Below are positions 53,101 to 64,000 of a stretch of DNA of 64,000 bases, piece after piece. The stretch lies in the NCBI GenBank assembly GCA_025642075.2, contig JAODUO010001796.1, forward strand, positions 1 through 64,000, read 5' to 3'. The DNA comes from Ridgeia piscesae (Eukaryota; Annelida; Polychaeta; Sabellida; Siboglinidae). The translations under genes were made by a program, and so were the position numbers. Each line of letters opens with the position of its first letter. Within the stretch, counting starts at the first letter, position 1. The notes beneath the pieces are model-generated. The model did not search any database, was not told the origin of the DNA, and saw nothing but the letters and a program-made list of their open reading frames with translations.

Positions 53101-53859
53101 GAGGGGCAGGCTTGACAGAGTGGTGAAAACAGCTTCCAAAATTGTCGATAGTAAACTCACCTCTCTAACAGCCATATATAAAGACAGATCCAAAAAAAGA
53201 GCCTGCAAAATTATCTCAGACCAAACTCACCCCGCCCATTATCTTTTCGATCTATTACCGTCATGCAAACGCTATAGATGCATCCGTACGAAAACAAATC
53301 GCTTTAGAAATAGTTTTTACCCAAGTGCCGTAGTAGCCTTATCAGGAATGAAATTTAGAACATAGATGTAAAGACCCTGGAAACTTGGCTGTTTTCACCG
53401 CTCTGGCGAAATTGTTATTTTTCTGATGCTGGTTGGTATGGCTGAGTCGTACGCGTGTGGGGTGTGGGTGTACCTATTCTCAGTAGCGGATCGGTGGTGC
53501 TGAGCAACAATCTTCTCTTCTGAAATTTTAGCTTAACTTAATATTTGTACCAATATATTTTTAAACAAAATTGGACGCATTCAATTCAACTGTAATGGTA
53601 AATATAATTTTAAATGATATTTAGTCCTCTTATAATGTATGTTTAATAATTTAAATTATATTTTTTGAAGATAATTTATTCATATATATATATATATATA
53701 TATTAAAAAAATTAACCCAGGACATTTTATATATATTTATTTATTTATTAACTAGTTTACACCACAATTATTGTTAAATAGATAATCTATTATTTTAATT
53801 GTGTCTTTATTTATTTATTATATTAAAAAAACATTTTAAAGAAAAAATTATGTACAATG

Positions 53860-53891
<32 letters not shown>

Positions 53892-55162
53892 CTTATATTT
53901 ATTTGCCATATTTCATTTTATTGTATAGGCACTATATGAGTCAATGCCAGACTACATTCCAATTCATCATATAATGTATGTTGAATATGGCAATAAAGCT
54001 TTATTATTATTATAAGCTGGGTTCAAGGAGTGAAACTAACCTTAACTGGAGTCCAGGAATATGTGACTGTCTATGTCTGCCTGCTCCATTAATGCCATGT
54101 ATTTACAGTATTTTATTTTAATGTTTTGTATACCAAAAATGCTTGTCTGTGAACGTGGATTTGTAATATTCATTATTTCTTCATTGTTCTTACTGGTTTG
54201 GCGTATTGTTTAAACATATTGTTTCAATTATCAGTTGTTATACTGGGTTCATTAGACCTGTTGGAATCAGAAAACAAATAACTCCAGTATAAATAGAATA
54301 ATTATAACTCAAATTGTGAATGATGTCGATGCTTTGGCCTTACAGCAATACAGTCACGGTGGGCAGTATAACGTCACTATATTTATTCCAGTACTATCAA
54401 AGATTCGTTGAGCTACATTACTACCCTGGATGATCGTCTCCCTAATGCTGGGGACTGAGACGAGCTGAACTATACAATTGTAACTGGACCTCGCCAGTCA
54501 TTAGTTCGCTACTGCATCAACTTTGGGAGCGCCACAAATACCAATATAATAACATATTCACATCCTAAACATTGCAGGTAACACGAGTTGCATGTGGCTG
54601 AAATCACCAAAAATAATCATTTGGCCGGAGGCTAACCACAGTTCTTGTGGGCAATTTAATTAGCTGATGTTAAATGAGGAGTTTTTATAGAGGATGTGCC
54701 TGGGGTAGAGAGGAGCTGGTACTGACATAATCAGCTGCAGTGCGAGGATGTATATGTCAAGAACATTATACCATATTCAACTGGCCATAATTACCATAAT
54801 TTATTTTCAATATTTCATTAATTAATGAGGAACCATTCTCGGTAAGTCAGGCCCAATGACAATACAAGCATTGTCAGTGAAGGTTTTGAAGAAAAGATAG
54901 GCCGGGGCTACCTCTAAACCTTCAACCTTTGGCTTGGGCAAGACAAAGTCGGCAACACAAAAAGTAGTTTTACAGGCACATATCATACTAAAACATAACC
55001 CATCGTACGTACCTCATTCCAAAAAGTCAAATAACAAGATACGCCTATCAAGGCGATTCCCACGACAATTCCAGCAAGACTACTGCCGATGCGTTCTATA
55101 AAGTTCGGATTTTTCCGGTACGTCACCCTTGTACTGCTACCCGCGTCCGCCATGTTATGCAT
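41635..55162 (-). CDS. TMEM43: Transmembrane protein 43 (LUMA)
   Basis: A complete orthologue, about 398 aa (human 400). Exons in transcript order: 55162-55013, 50396-50262, 49695-49601, 47833-47784, 47459-47390, 46659-46589, 45352-45234, 44572-44495, 43742-43641, 43044-42927 and 41843-41635; every junction is GT-AG and in phase. Family landmarks: one membrane segment near residues 28-47, [53 protein letters not shown], then three hydrophobic segments in the last 100 residues including [14 protein letters not shown] and [12 protein letters not shown]43 is a multipass protein of the ER and inner nuclear envelope; in vertebrates it binds emerin and lamins and has been tied to STING signalling. 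The start at 55162 has an alternative ATG three codons on (AACATGGCGG) in better context. An acceptor at 55181 and a donor at 55297 suggest a small 5' UTR intron. Introns are stuffed with repeats. Confidence 0.96.
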
Positions 55163-56422
55163 GCCTGGATCTTCAGGAAACTGAAACATAAATATAATCA
55201 ACGTTGCTGATCATACTTATCATAGACATTCATCACGCATACGGAACACGCCACACGCAACTCGGTGACGCTATGGTCTTGTGACGCTAAAACTCACGTT
55301 CTGTCGATACATCAAACGTTTGAAACGCCGGTGTTATGAGGAAATACCATCAAGAAGCTTCGCCACAGTTTGTTATCGTCGTTTCCCAGGCTATAAATAG
55401 CTAAATAAATTCGGCGCGTAGCCATTGGGCGATATCGTGGTGTCGTCATAGAGGTCGGCAACCACGCGACGAAAAGAAACTCCTATCAGAGACGCTGCTG
55501 CCACCTGTCGTCGTGGTTAACTGACCATAATCAAAATAGATTTCTAAACGCCGTGAGAAGGCACCACCTTTTGTGCGCGTCGCATTCGAGCTTAATATAC
55601 CACCAATAATTGATTTCCCATAGGCGTCTATTGTAACGTTTCTTTAATTTCCTACTAGTTTTTTAATCCATGGTATTGAAAATGTCAGACATTAATTCGC
55701 CTCCATTTACACATGTTATGTATACAATTCGTGAAAATGACATATCTCTTTATCCAACAATCCAGACTCTAATACGTAACCTGACACCCCTTCATTTTTG
55801 CTTCAACCAACCGCCGATTGCCAATGTTGACACCTCCAGGCCGAATTACACCTGTATGCATAATCACCTTGTCACTGTCTGACCAATATCATTATTTCGC
55901 AGCTGTGATACCATGCTACGCAGAAACATCACTCCCATCCAATCAGTCCTACATTTAGTGCCTCCAGAAATAAAAAAAGCAAAATGCATTTTTTAAAGCA
56001 GAACTACAGTCAGTATCAATGGCATACGAAACCATTTGGTGTGGTAGGTCACGTTATCCAGAGCTATTGGAAAGGGAACTGGTGCACTATGGAATTTAAA
56101 CATACAGGCGCCATTTTGAAACCGATCGACAGCGCTCCCTCCCCGATGGATCGAACCAACTGTGTTCTATCTCGCTCCAAAATCTTGCTCTATCTCGGAC
56201 GTTTCATCGATTTAGCGCCATTTTTTTCAACGAAAAACTACAGCATTGACAATATAAAAATATTACAAATATGTAACGAGAGTAAAGTGTTGTACAAATA
56301 TTTGATCTAGGACATGGTATGAAACGCCGCTGTTATGAGGAAATATACCGCCATGAAGCTTCGCCGCAGTTTTGTATATACAACCGTTAATATTATTAAT
56401 CTTACGTAACTTATTAATATTT

Positions 56423-56466
<44 letters not shown>

Positions 56467-59400
56467 CTTACTCACAGCGCCTCCGAATTGATGTTTTCTA
56501 AATTTATGGCGCTATATAAAGGTTCTTGTTATTAATATTATTATGTCGAATTAGTAGGTTGTAAAATATTCATACATTATAACCTTTGTCAACATTTCTG
56601 AGCTTGGGGTCTTCAACACACAGCTTAAACTTAAAACAGATACCGTACTAAATATACTTCATTGCGTTAAACTACGCACGATGCACATGCACAGTGACGG
56701 TAATTGTGAATTTCGCACTGGCCGCTGTTCAACAATATAACGGTATGTATGTCAGATTTAATTACTTCAGCCCTCTTAAGGGAAGAAGGAGAAAGACAGG
56801 GTATAGCCCGGTTCGCTTAGATCAATGATATCGATAATGTACAAACGCAGCGGCATCCATGCATGCATGGCACCTCGGGATGCCTCGTCGTGACGTCACA
56901 ATGGGGGTTAACGTCTTCCGGATAGACGCCATCACAACGCCGCGCCGCCGATCGCTGGGAAGAAAGGACAGTTTCTTTAGAGTAATCTTGAACGAGTTGC
57001 TGTGGTAATTTTGCTTTTACAACCGACTGCAAACGTAAGCCTATGAGTGAAGCTTTGCGCAACGCTGTTTTTACTGTTACTGTCGTTACGTACATGCCTA
57101 CAGAGGTCGCAGACACCACTCAGCGGTCTTCTGGCAGCATCACTGTCCCACTAGGTCCAACTTCTTGAAGACTGGCGACGCTGAGCAATACTTTTATAGT
57201 GAATGAAGTGAATGTTTTTTGTCGAGTACCATTCCAGAACTCTATCGGCGGTTTGCGGTATCAACGTTTATAGTACGAGACCTGATGGGCAGCTTCAACT
57301 GTGTTGAACAAGATATGAAGTTGGAGCAGTCTATCCAGCGAGCATCAAAGAACCAGGGATAAATCGTCGGCCAGACACGAAAATTAGCAGTGGTGGTGGA
57401 GTGGGAGCTGATCTTCCATGAGATGCTGCTCGCACAGTGCGCATGCGTGAGGTTACAAACAACTTGACAACGGCTCCGCACATTTCTCTAACAAAGACAT
57501 ATTTACACTAAAGATCGGAATCTAGAACATCCACCAGTAATTGGGAATGTTCTACTAAACATACCTTGCCAACCAGAAATGTGTGACAACGCTGCAATAA
57601 CTGCTAAAACTACTTTGAAACGTCCCGCGCATTTCCCGCCAAGCTGCCATCTTGGATAAACATAAACAACGATCATCGAAGAAGCCACGAACCCAACCTA
57701 CTAAACAGCTAAGTAACATCTAATATTGCTAGCTAAACCCAAATCTGCAATCAAAATTATTTACTAGCCAAGCCGATATACAACTATTAATGTTAAATAC
57801 ATAAATAACGTAATCTATACAGAATAACAACAGATAAAACCGCGTGAAACAAAATCATCCCCAAACCAACTCAGTCAAGCGTCACATAAATTGTTATGCC
57901 TACACAACTTTCAACCATTAAATAAAGAATATATTTATACACACATGAAGTCAGAATCCATACACACTATTAATACATTCTAAGCCAACTCATAAACCGG
58001 TGTATTCTCCCAAACATAAATAAAAAAATTAAAAATAAATAAAATTAATAATAAAAGTGCATGCAATAGACTGCCAGCAAAAAAACAGTATCTCAAGACT
58101 TGATAATTCAATAAACTTTCTACTAACAGGCTTTTTCACCAAGACGCTCTTTTGCCCAGTGTTGCCCTGGGGCCCACCCAGGGCGAAGACCTGCATTTCC
58201 ACCGCACTGCACTAAGCGTCTTGGACCTCCTTCACACATTTTGTCAAAACACATACCATCATAATACTGCAGTCTATAGAAATTAGTACTTAAACCTTTA
58301 GACGGGAAACATTTTTAACCATTCATACTTTTTAATATTACTTTTATTATATTTATCTTATTGTATTTATTTTATCACCTCACGGCTTTAATTGTGTATA
58401 TTATAGTGTGCATATATCTTACTTTTTAGTCTTTTAAGTGTAAGTGTATTTAAGTGTGTGCTTATTTAATTATTCATATTTATTTATTTATTTATATCTT
58501 TTTAAAGACCACAAGTGTGTGCGTATCTATTTATTTATTACACATTTTTATTGACTATTAACCATTATCATATAAGCTGGTGATATGGCTGGTTCTTTGC
58601 ATAATACCCGCTCAAGATGCACCTTCAAATATTCTTTGTTCATGATTGCATGTCTGTACGCCACCTGTAGACTTAATCACCAACTGAAGTGCTCTCATAA
58701 CAACATAACCGAGACCGACCACATAGACAACAAAACCAGTAAAGGAAACACAAATTCTATCACATCACACTACATATACAGTCCCATCTGGAATACTATC
58801 GCACAGCTAAAATGTCTGAGATCAAACAGTTCTACTAGATTATCTACCACTCCACCACCATACAGACCCAGGTCAAACAAGACAGCAACAACATTCACCC
58901 TACTTTTATGCATCATCCTATCAGGAGACATCCAACTAAATCCAGGCCCCATCTCCAAAGATACCGAAATCCTGACCACTAATCATGTTGACCCTACACG
59001 ATCTAACAGCCTCATTGACAGAACAAACACAAATGACACATCCCAAACCTATGATCTAACCTTTGGACCGAACCCCCAAAATACTTCAACCCCTGAACGT
59101 AGCAAGAAAACCAAACGAAACACACTTAACGCAATCCTGATCAATACCAACAGCATCAAAAGTATCACCAAGACAACCCAATTAAAAACAACCATCCAGT
59201 CAAATAATCCAGACATCATGTTCCTAGTTGAAACCAAAATAGACGAAAACTACCCTACCTACTCATTCCTTCCACCCAACTATAACGCCATCCGTAAAGA
59301 CAGAAGCATCCATGGAGGTGGTGTCCTCATAGCCTTTCGAGATGACATTGTTGCCGAGCCACTTACCAACCTAAACTCAAACTGTGAAATAGTGTGGACA

Positions 59401-62400
59401 AAAGTTCATTTTACAAGAAATAAATCCATTTACTTTGCCAGCTACTACCGCCCCCCCAAATGACCATCTCCAATCACTTGAAGCCCTGCACGAATCTCTG
59501 ACAAAACTATACAGAACACAGAAAACCCCACCAAATGTAGTCATAGCAGGAGACTTCAACCTTCCCGATATCAACTGGAGTAAACAGCAAATCACTAACA
59601 ACAGAACAGCCAGCAAACACAATAAACTTCTTGAAATCATTAATGAATTTGGCCTGCAAAACATGATGAACAATCCCACACGAATTGACTCTGGCAATAT
59701 CCTTGACCTTATACTCACCTCAAACCCATCAATAATCGTAAATACTCACACCACCCCTGGAATGAGTGACCACGAAGCTGTGACCTTTAATGTAAACCTA
59801 AACCCTGTCCGTAACAGAAAACCACCACACAAAATCTTCCAATATAAATCTGCAAACTGGGATAAACTCAAGGATGATATAAATCAACTAACATCAACAT
59901 ACTTCCACAGGAACCCAAACTCAAGAGACATAAATGAAAATTGGAACTTCTTCAGGAATAATCTTACTTCGTTAGTTGACCGCAATATTCCTAGCCGAAA
60001 CACCAAAGCCAAAGCGCACCTCCCCTGGATTACACGTGAAATAATAAGAATGCAAAGAAAACGCAACAAAAGTCACAAAAAAGCAAAACAAACTGGACGA
60101 AACAGTGACTGGGAAAAGTTTAGGCAACTCCGAAGACAAGCCAGCAAAGCTGCAGCCAAATCCTACTCAGACTACCTAAATAACCATATTGGAGAAAGTC
60201 TAAAAACAAACCCAAAACAATTCTGGTCATTCATGAAAGTAAACAAACGTGAATGCATTGGCATCCCTACTTTGCAAACAAAATGGCCAAATAATCACAA
60301 ATGATCGCGACAAGGCAAATACCCTTAACAACCATTTCAGCTCCGTGTTCACCCAAGAAATCTACCCCATCCCCAAACTATCTCCATCCGTCTACTCCGA
60401 TATCCCCTTCCTCGAAATTGGGATAGACGGAGTAGTCAAGCAACTGAAAAATATAAATCAAAATAAAGCTACAGGCCCAGATGAATTACCTGCTAGGGTC
60501 CTCAAAGAGGCTGCAGCAGAAATAGCCCCAATTATCACACAAATTTTTTAGCAGTCATACAACACTTCCAAACTTTCCCGATGACTGGCTCCAGGCACTA
60601 GTAACACCAATACACAAAAAGAGCCTCAAATCAGACCCTGCCAATTACAGACCCATTTCATTAACATGCATCCTCTGCAAAGTGATGGAGCACATTATCC
60701 TTAGCAACATGTGGAAACACTTACACAAACACAACATCCTCCTCCACTTTCAACATGGTTTCCAGTCAGGGCTGTCTTGTGAGTCCCAACTCATCGAGAC
60801 AGTCCATGACTGGATAACAGCTATGGATAACAAGTCACAGATAGATGCCATCCTGCTTGATTTCGCCAAAGCCTTTGACAAAGTCCCTCATAAACGCCTC
60901 CTATCAAAATTAGCCTTCTATGGAATAACTGGAAACACAAAAAACTGGATAAAATCATTTCTTTCACACCGAAAACAAAAGTTTCAGTCAACGGCGCCCT
61001 GTCGGATAATACATGTGTTACATCTGGAGTACCACAGGGCTCAGTCCTAGGACCAGTTCTTTTTCTGCTATACATAAATGACATAAACAACAACATTCAA
61101 TCTCCAATACGGCTCTTTGCTGATGACAGCATCATCTATCGCATAATCAAATCTGAAACAGATAACAACATCCTCCAATCTGACCTGATCCAACTACAAA
61201 CATGGTCCAACAAATGGCAAATGGAGTTTAACATCCCCAAATGTGTGCACCTCCCAATAACAAACAAAACAAAACCCAGACTACATTCGTATTCCCTTTG
61301 TGGTGTGCCACTCTCCACAGTCTCCAGCCACCCATATCTTGGAATAAAATTAGATACTAAACTAACCTGGGCGAATCACATCACTGACATAGCTTCCAAA
61401 TCATCAAAAGTTTTAGGTATGATCAAACGAACCCTCGGACCATGCAAACCTAATGTAAAAGAAACGGCCTATAACATGCTACCCAAATTAAACATCTTGA
61501 AAAGGTACAGCACTGTGCAGCCAGATTTGTCAAAAACAACCATCGACGCCAAACAGCCACAACAGACCTAATAGCCACCCTTGATGGCCCACTCTTGAGC
61601 GACGCAGGATTATCAAACAAGCAATGACATTTTACAAAATTTTAAATAACATAATCAACATCACACCACCACCGGGCCTACTAAAACCATCAAAAAACCG
61701 TGGCCATTACATCGCCACCAGGTGCCGCATCAACACTGCAGTGTTCTCCTTTTACCCCCGTGCAATTCGCATCTGGAACATGATCCCACCACACATTACT
61801 GCAATAGAAAATCCCATAGCTTTTCAAGCAGCAATAATGAACCTCCCCTTCCCAACACCCAATCACCTAAATTGCCTGTAAAAAAAAAAAAAAAAACAAA
61901 CAAACAAACAAACAAACAAACAAACAAACAAACAAACAAACAAACAAACAAACAAACAAACAAACAAACATACAAACAACCAAACGCATGCGCACAAGAA
62001 GCACTACAAACTCCTGCGTTAGCCCAAGTTTGGGCTGTTTGGAGTAAACAACCTGAGACCTGAGACTGCCGTGAACTCACAAATGAGCGGATGACGGAGC
62101 ATCATAAGACCATCATGTATCAGGAACTCAGGGGCAAGAAGGGGGTGACTTTTTGTGTCAATTCCTGCAGTCTTTCTGACTTTGTGAGGGCCCTAGCAAA
62201 TACCTTAATTATCAAAGCCCCTGAAGTCAGATTTGCACAACTTTGTTACTTGATTATCAGTGATGAGATAATGAATGAGTTCGATAATGGAGAGAAGGTC
62301 TACATATAGACGAGTGAGGTTTGTTCTTAAGACACAGAAGCTTGCCGTTACAATTCATAAGCGTAGTTAACCTGCCAAAGTTTGACACTGTCATTGACAC

Positions 62401-64000
62401 CAAACCTATTACACCATCCTACACCACCACACCAAAAGTGTAAATTCGCCCAATGGGATATCGAGATCGCCCGAGAACGTCGAAGGACTCTCGAAGAAGC
62501 CTTCATGCATGACCTCCTCCCCACCGGACACCCGTTTTATGACAATTTCACCATTGCCACACCCAACAAGATCAAACTCGTGGCTCCGTTGAGGCGTATC
62601 TCATAGAAATCTCACGATGGGTTGAAAACAGTAACCCTGCTTGATGTTACGCCAAAGGACCCCACCTAATCACGCTTTGACATTTCGGCGTCGTTGTAAA
62701 TAAGATCTTGTCGGCCGGGTTGGCTGTATCTTCATCATGCGAAGCCCTCCATGTTATTTGTTAGCGCTGCATTGATGAGTCGTTGAAGGGGGAGAGGGTT
62801 CGTCGTGCTAGCGATATCGCCTCAACAAAGCTCTCTGTTCTGGATGAGTTCACACAGCACATCGAGAAACATAATCGGAAAAGAGGAATCAACTGTTGCA
62901 ACGTCTTCGAACAATAGTGGTTGCTCACAGTTTTTCTATACCGATTGTATTGAATGTCATGTTAGTACACAACAACAAGTTCCAGCTCCCCCACAGTATA
63001 GAGCCGACAGCGCCAATTGTTATTCTAGAATCTGCGAGATGGTTGGAAAAGGAGTTAGTGTGGGTGGGAAAGTGATGGAGACACCCTCAAGCCGTTGTAA
63101 TGTCTGAAACCCCTGTCTACTGATATGCTCTCCATGTGCAAATGTAGTGGAAGGTGTAATACGAAGCAGTGTCCATGCAGAACATCTGGAGTGATGTGTG
63201 TGTCATCTATTGTCACAAATCACAATTTCGACACTGTAAAAATCGTTGTTAGCTAAATGTAGGATGGAAAGTCTGGTGCAGGTGTATAAGCTTGCTAGAT
63301 ATAAATTATAGGTGCTTATTATTATGAATCACAGGAAAGGGTAGACTAACTTTGCATATGGCTTAACGTGTTAAAATTAACAGTGTGACGGGTTGAGTTG
63401 ACCATCATTTTTTCAATTGTTGGTTTTCTATGTTAGAAAGAGGGTAGAACTATAGTGAGAAAAATGCCTAGCTGAACTATATGCCAATTTAATCCCGTTT
63501 AGTGACCAGATATGGTTACAAAAACGTAAATTTTAACTTGCTTAACTTGACCTCTGACCTATATGTTCAACTTGAAAGGTCATGAAATAATATTTATATA
63601 TATTGAGAGGGACATCAAAATATTTTTTCTAGCTAATTTCGATCGAAAATTACGGCTGATTGTGTTTCTGCAGTCGACGGTCGTCATGGATGAGCGGCAA
63701 TGTTGGATTTCTCTTTCAGGTGGAAGTGATAACAAGTTTGAATATCTAGCCCTACTAGACCCAAAGTTGCAGAAGAATAACCGCTCAGCGGCGGCCTTTT
63801 TGGATTTCACGCTCCAGTGACCTTATGCCACGGATTTTCAAAAAGTACCTTCTGAACTGTTGAAACAAATGGTGTGTATAATACAAATCAAAAGTAAAAC
63901 TCCGTTTACCTCAACATTTTTACGGGTTTATAGGGCAGAAGCTGTACTATCATTTATTCAAACTTATTTATTCAAACAAAACTTTAACTCTCGTTTAGTG

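Overview
The window is nuclear DNA of an animal. Genes are split by GT-AG introns, most of the sequence is AT-rich intron or intergenic DNA full of (TA)n tracts, and there are several non-LTR retrotransposons and two tRNA-headed SINE families. The transposon spectrum (CR1/L2-like LINEs, one with a 2A-like peptide, and a tRNA-SINE with a long shared body) suggests a marine invertebrate, perhaps a mollusc or other lophotrochozoan. That is inference; no marker gene proves it. No rRNA gene, functional tRNA gene, CRISPR array or prokaryotic feature was seen.

Layout. 0.84-2.96 kb: a decayed L2/CR1-like LINE. 5.0-20.3 kb (+): a C2H2 zinc-finger gene, 12 coding exons, about 1029 aa, 14 fingers and an AT-hook. 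Its introns hold SINEs, a CR1 copy with a SINE nested in it, a near full-length CR1 on the opposite strand, and a cluster of a dispersed 13-base motif. 21.7-27.1 kb (+): a tandem paralogue with 8 fingers, the same exon phases, identical sizes for two finger exons, and one GC-AG intron. 28-34.8 kb: no gene; TA tracts, LINE scraps and a 128-bp tandem duplication. 34.8-38.7 kb (+): a four-exon gene for a 202-aa basic helical protein I cannot name. 41.6-55.2 kb (-): a complete TMEM43 (LUMA) gene, 11 coding exons, about 398 aa. Its introns carry a 494-bp (CCAA)n tract, a 925-bp minisatellite, a Rex1-like LINE and a pair of inverted repeats. 57.3-63.2 kb: decayed coding relics of another repeat on both sides of a CR1-type LINE (about 58.0-61.98 kb) whose N-terminal ORF carries the 2A-like motif.

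The three gene groups show no functional link. The two zinc-finger genes are sister copies of a predicted nuclear DNA-binding protein. TMEM43 is an ER/inner-nuclear-envelope membrane protein. The 202-aa protein lies in a visibly CpG-richer stretch than the zinc-finger genes, which in invertebrates often separates regulated genes from methylated, broadly expressed ones. Exon joins were made by eye from reading frame, splice consensus and homology; 5' UTRs, promoters and polyadenylation sites are guesses unless stated.
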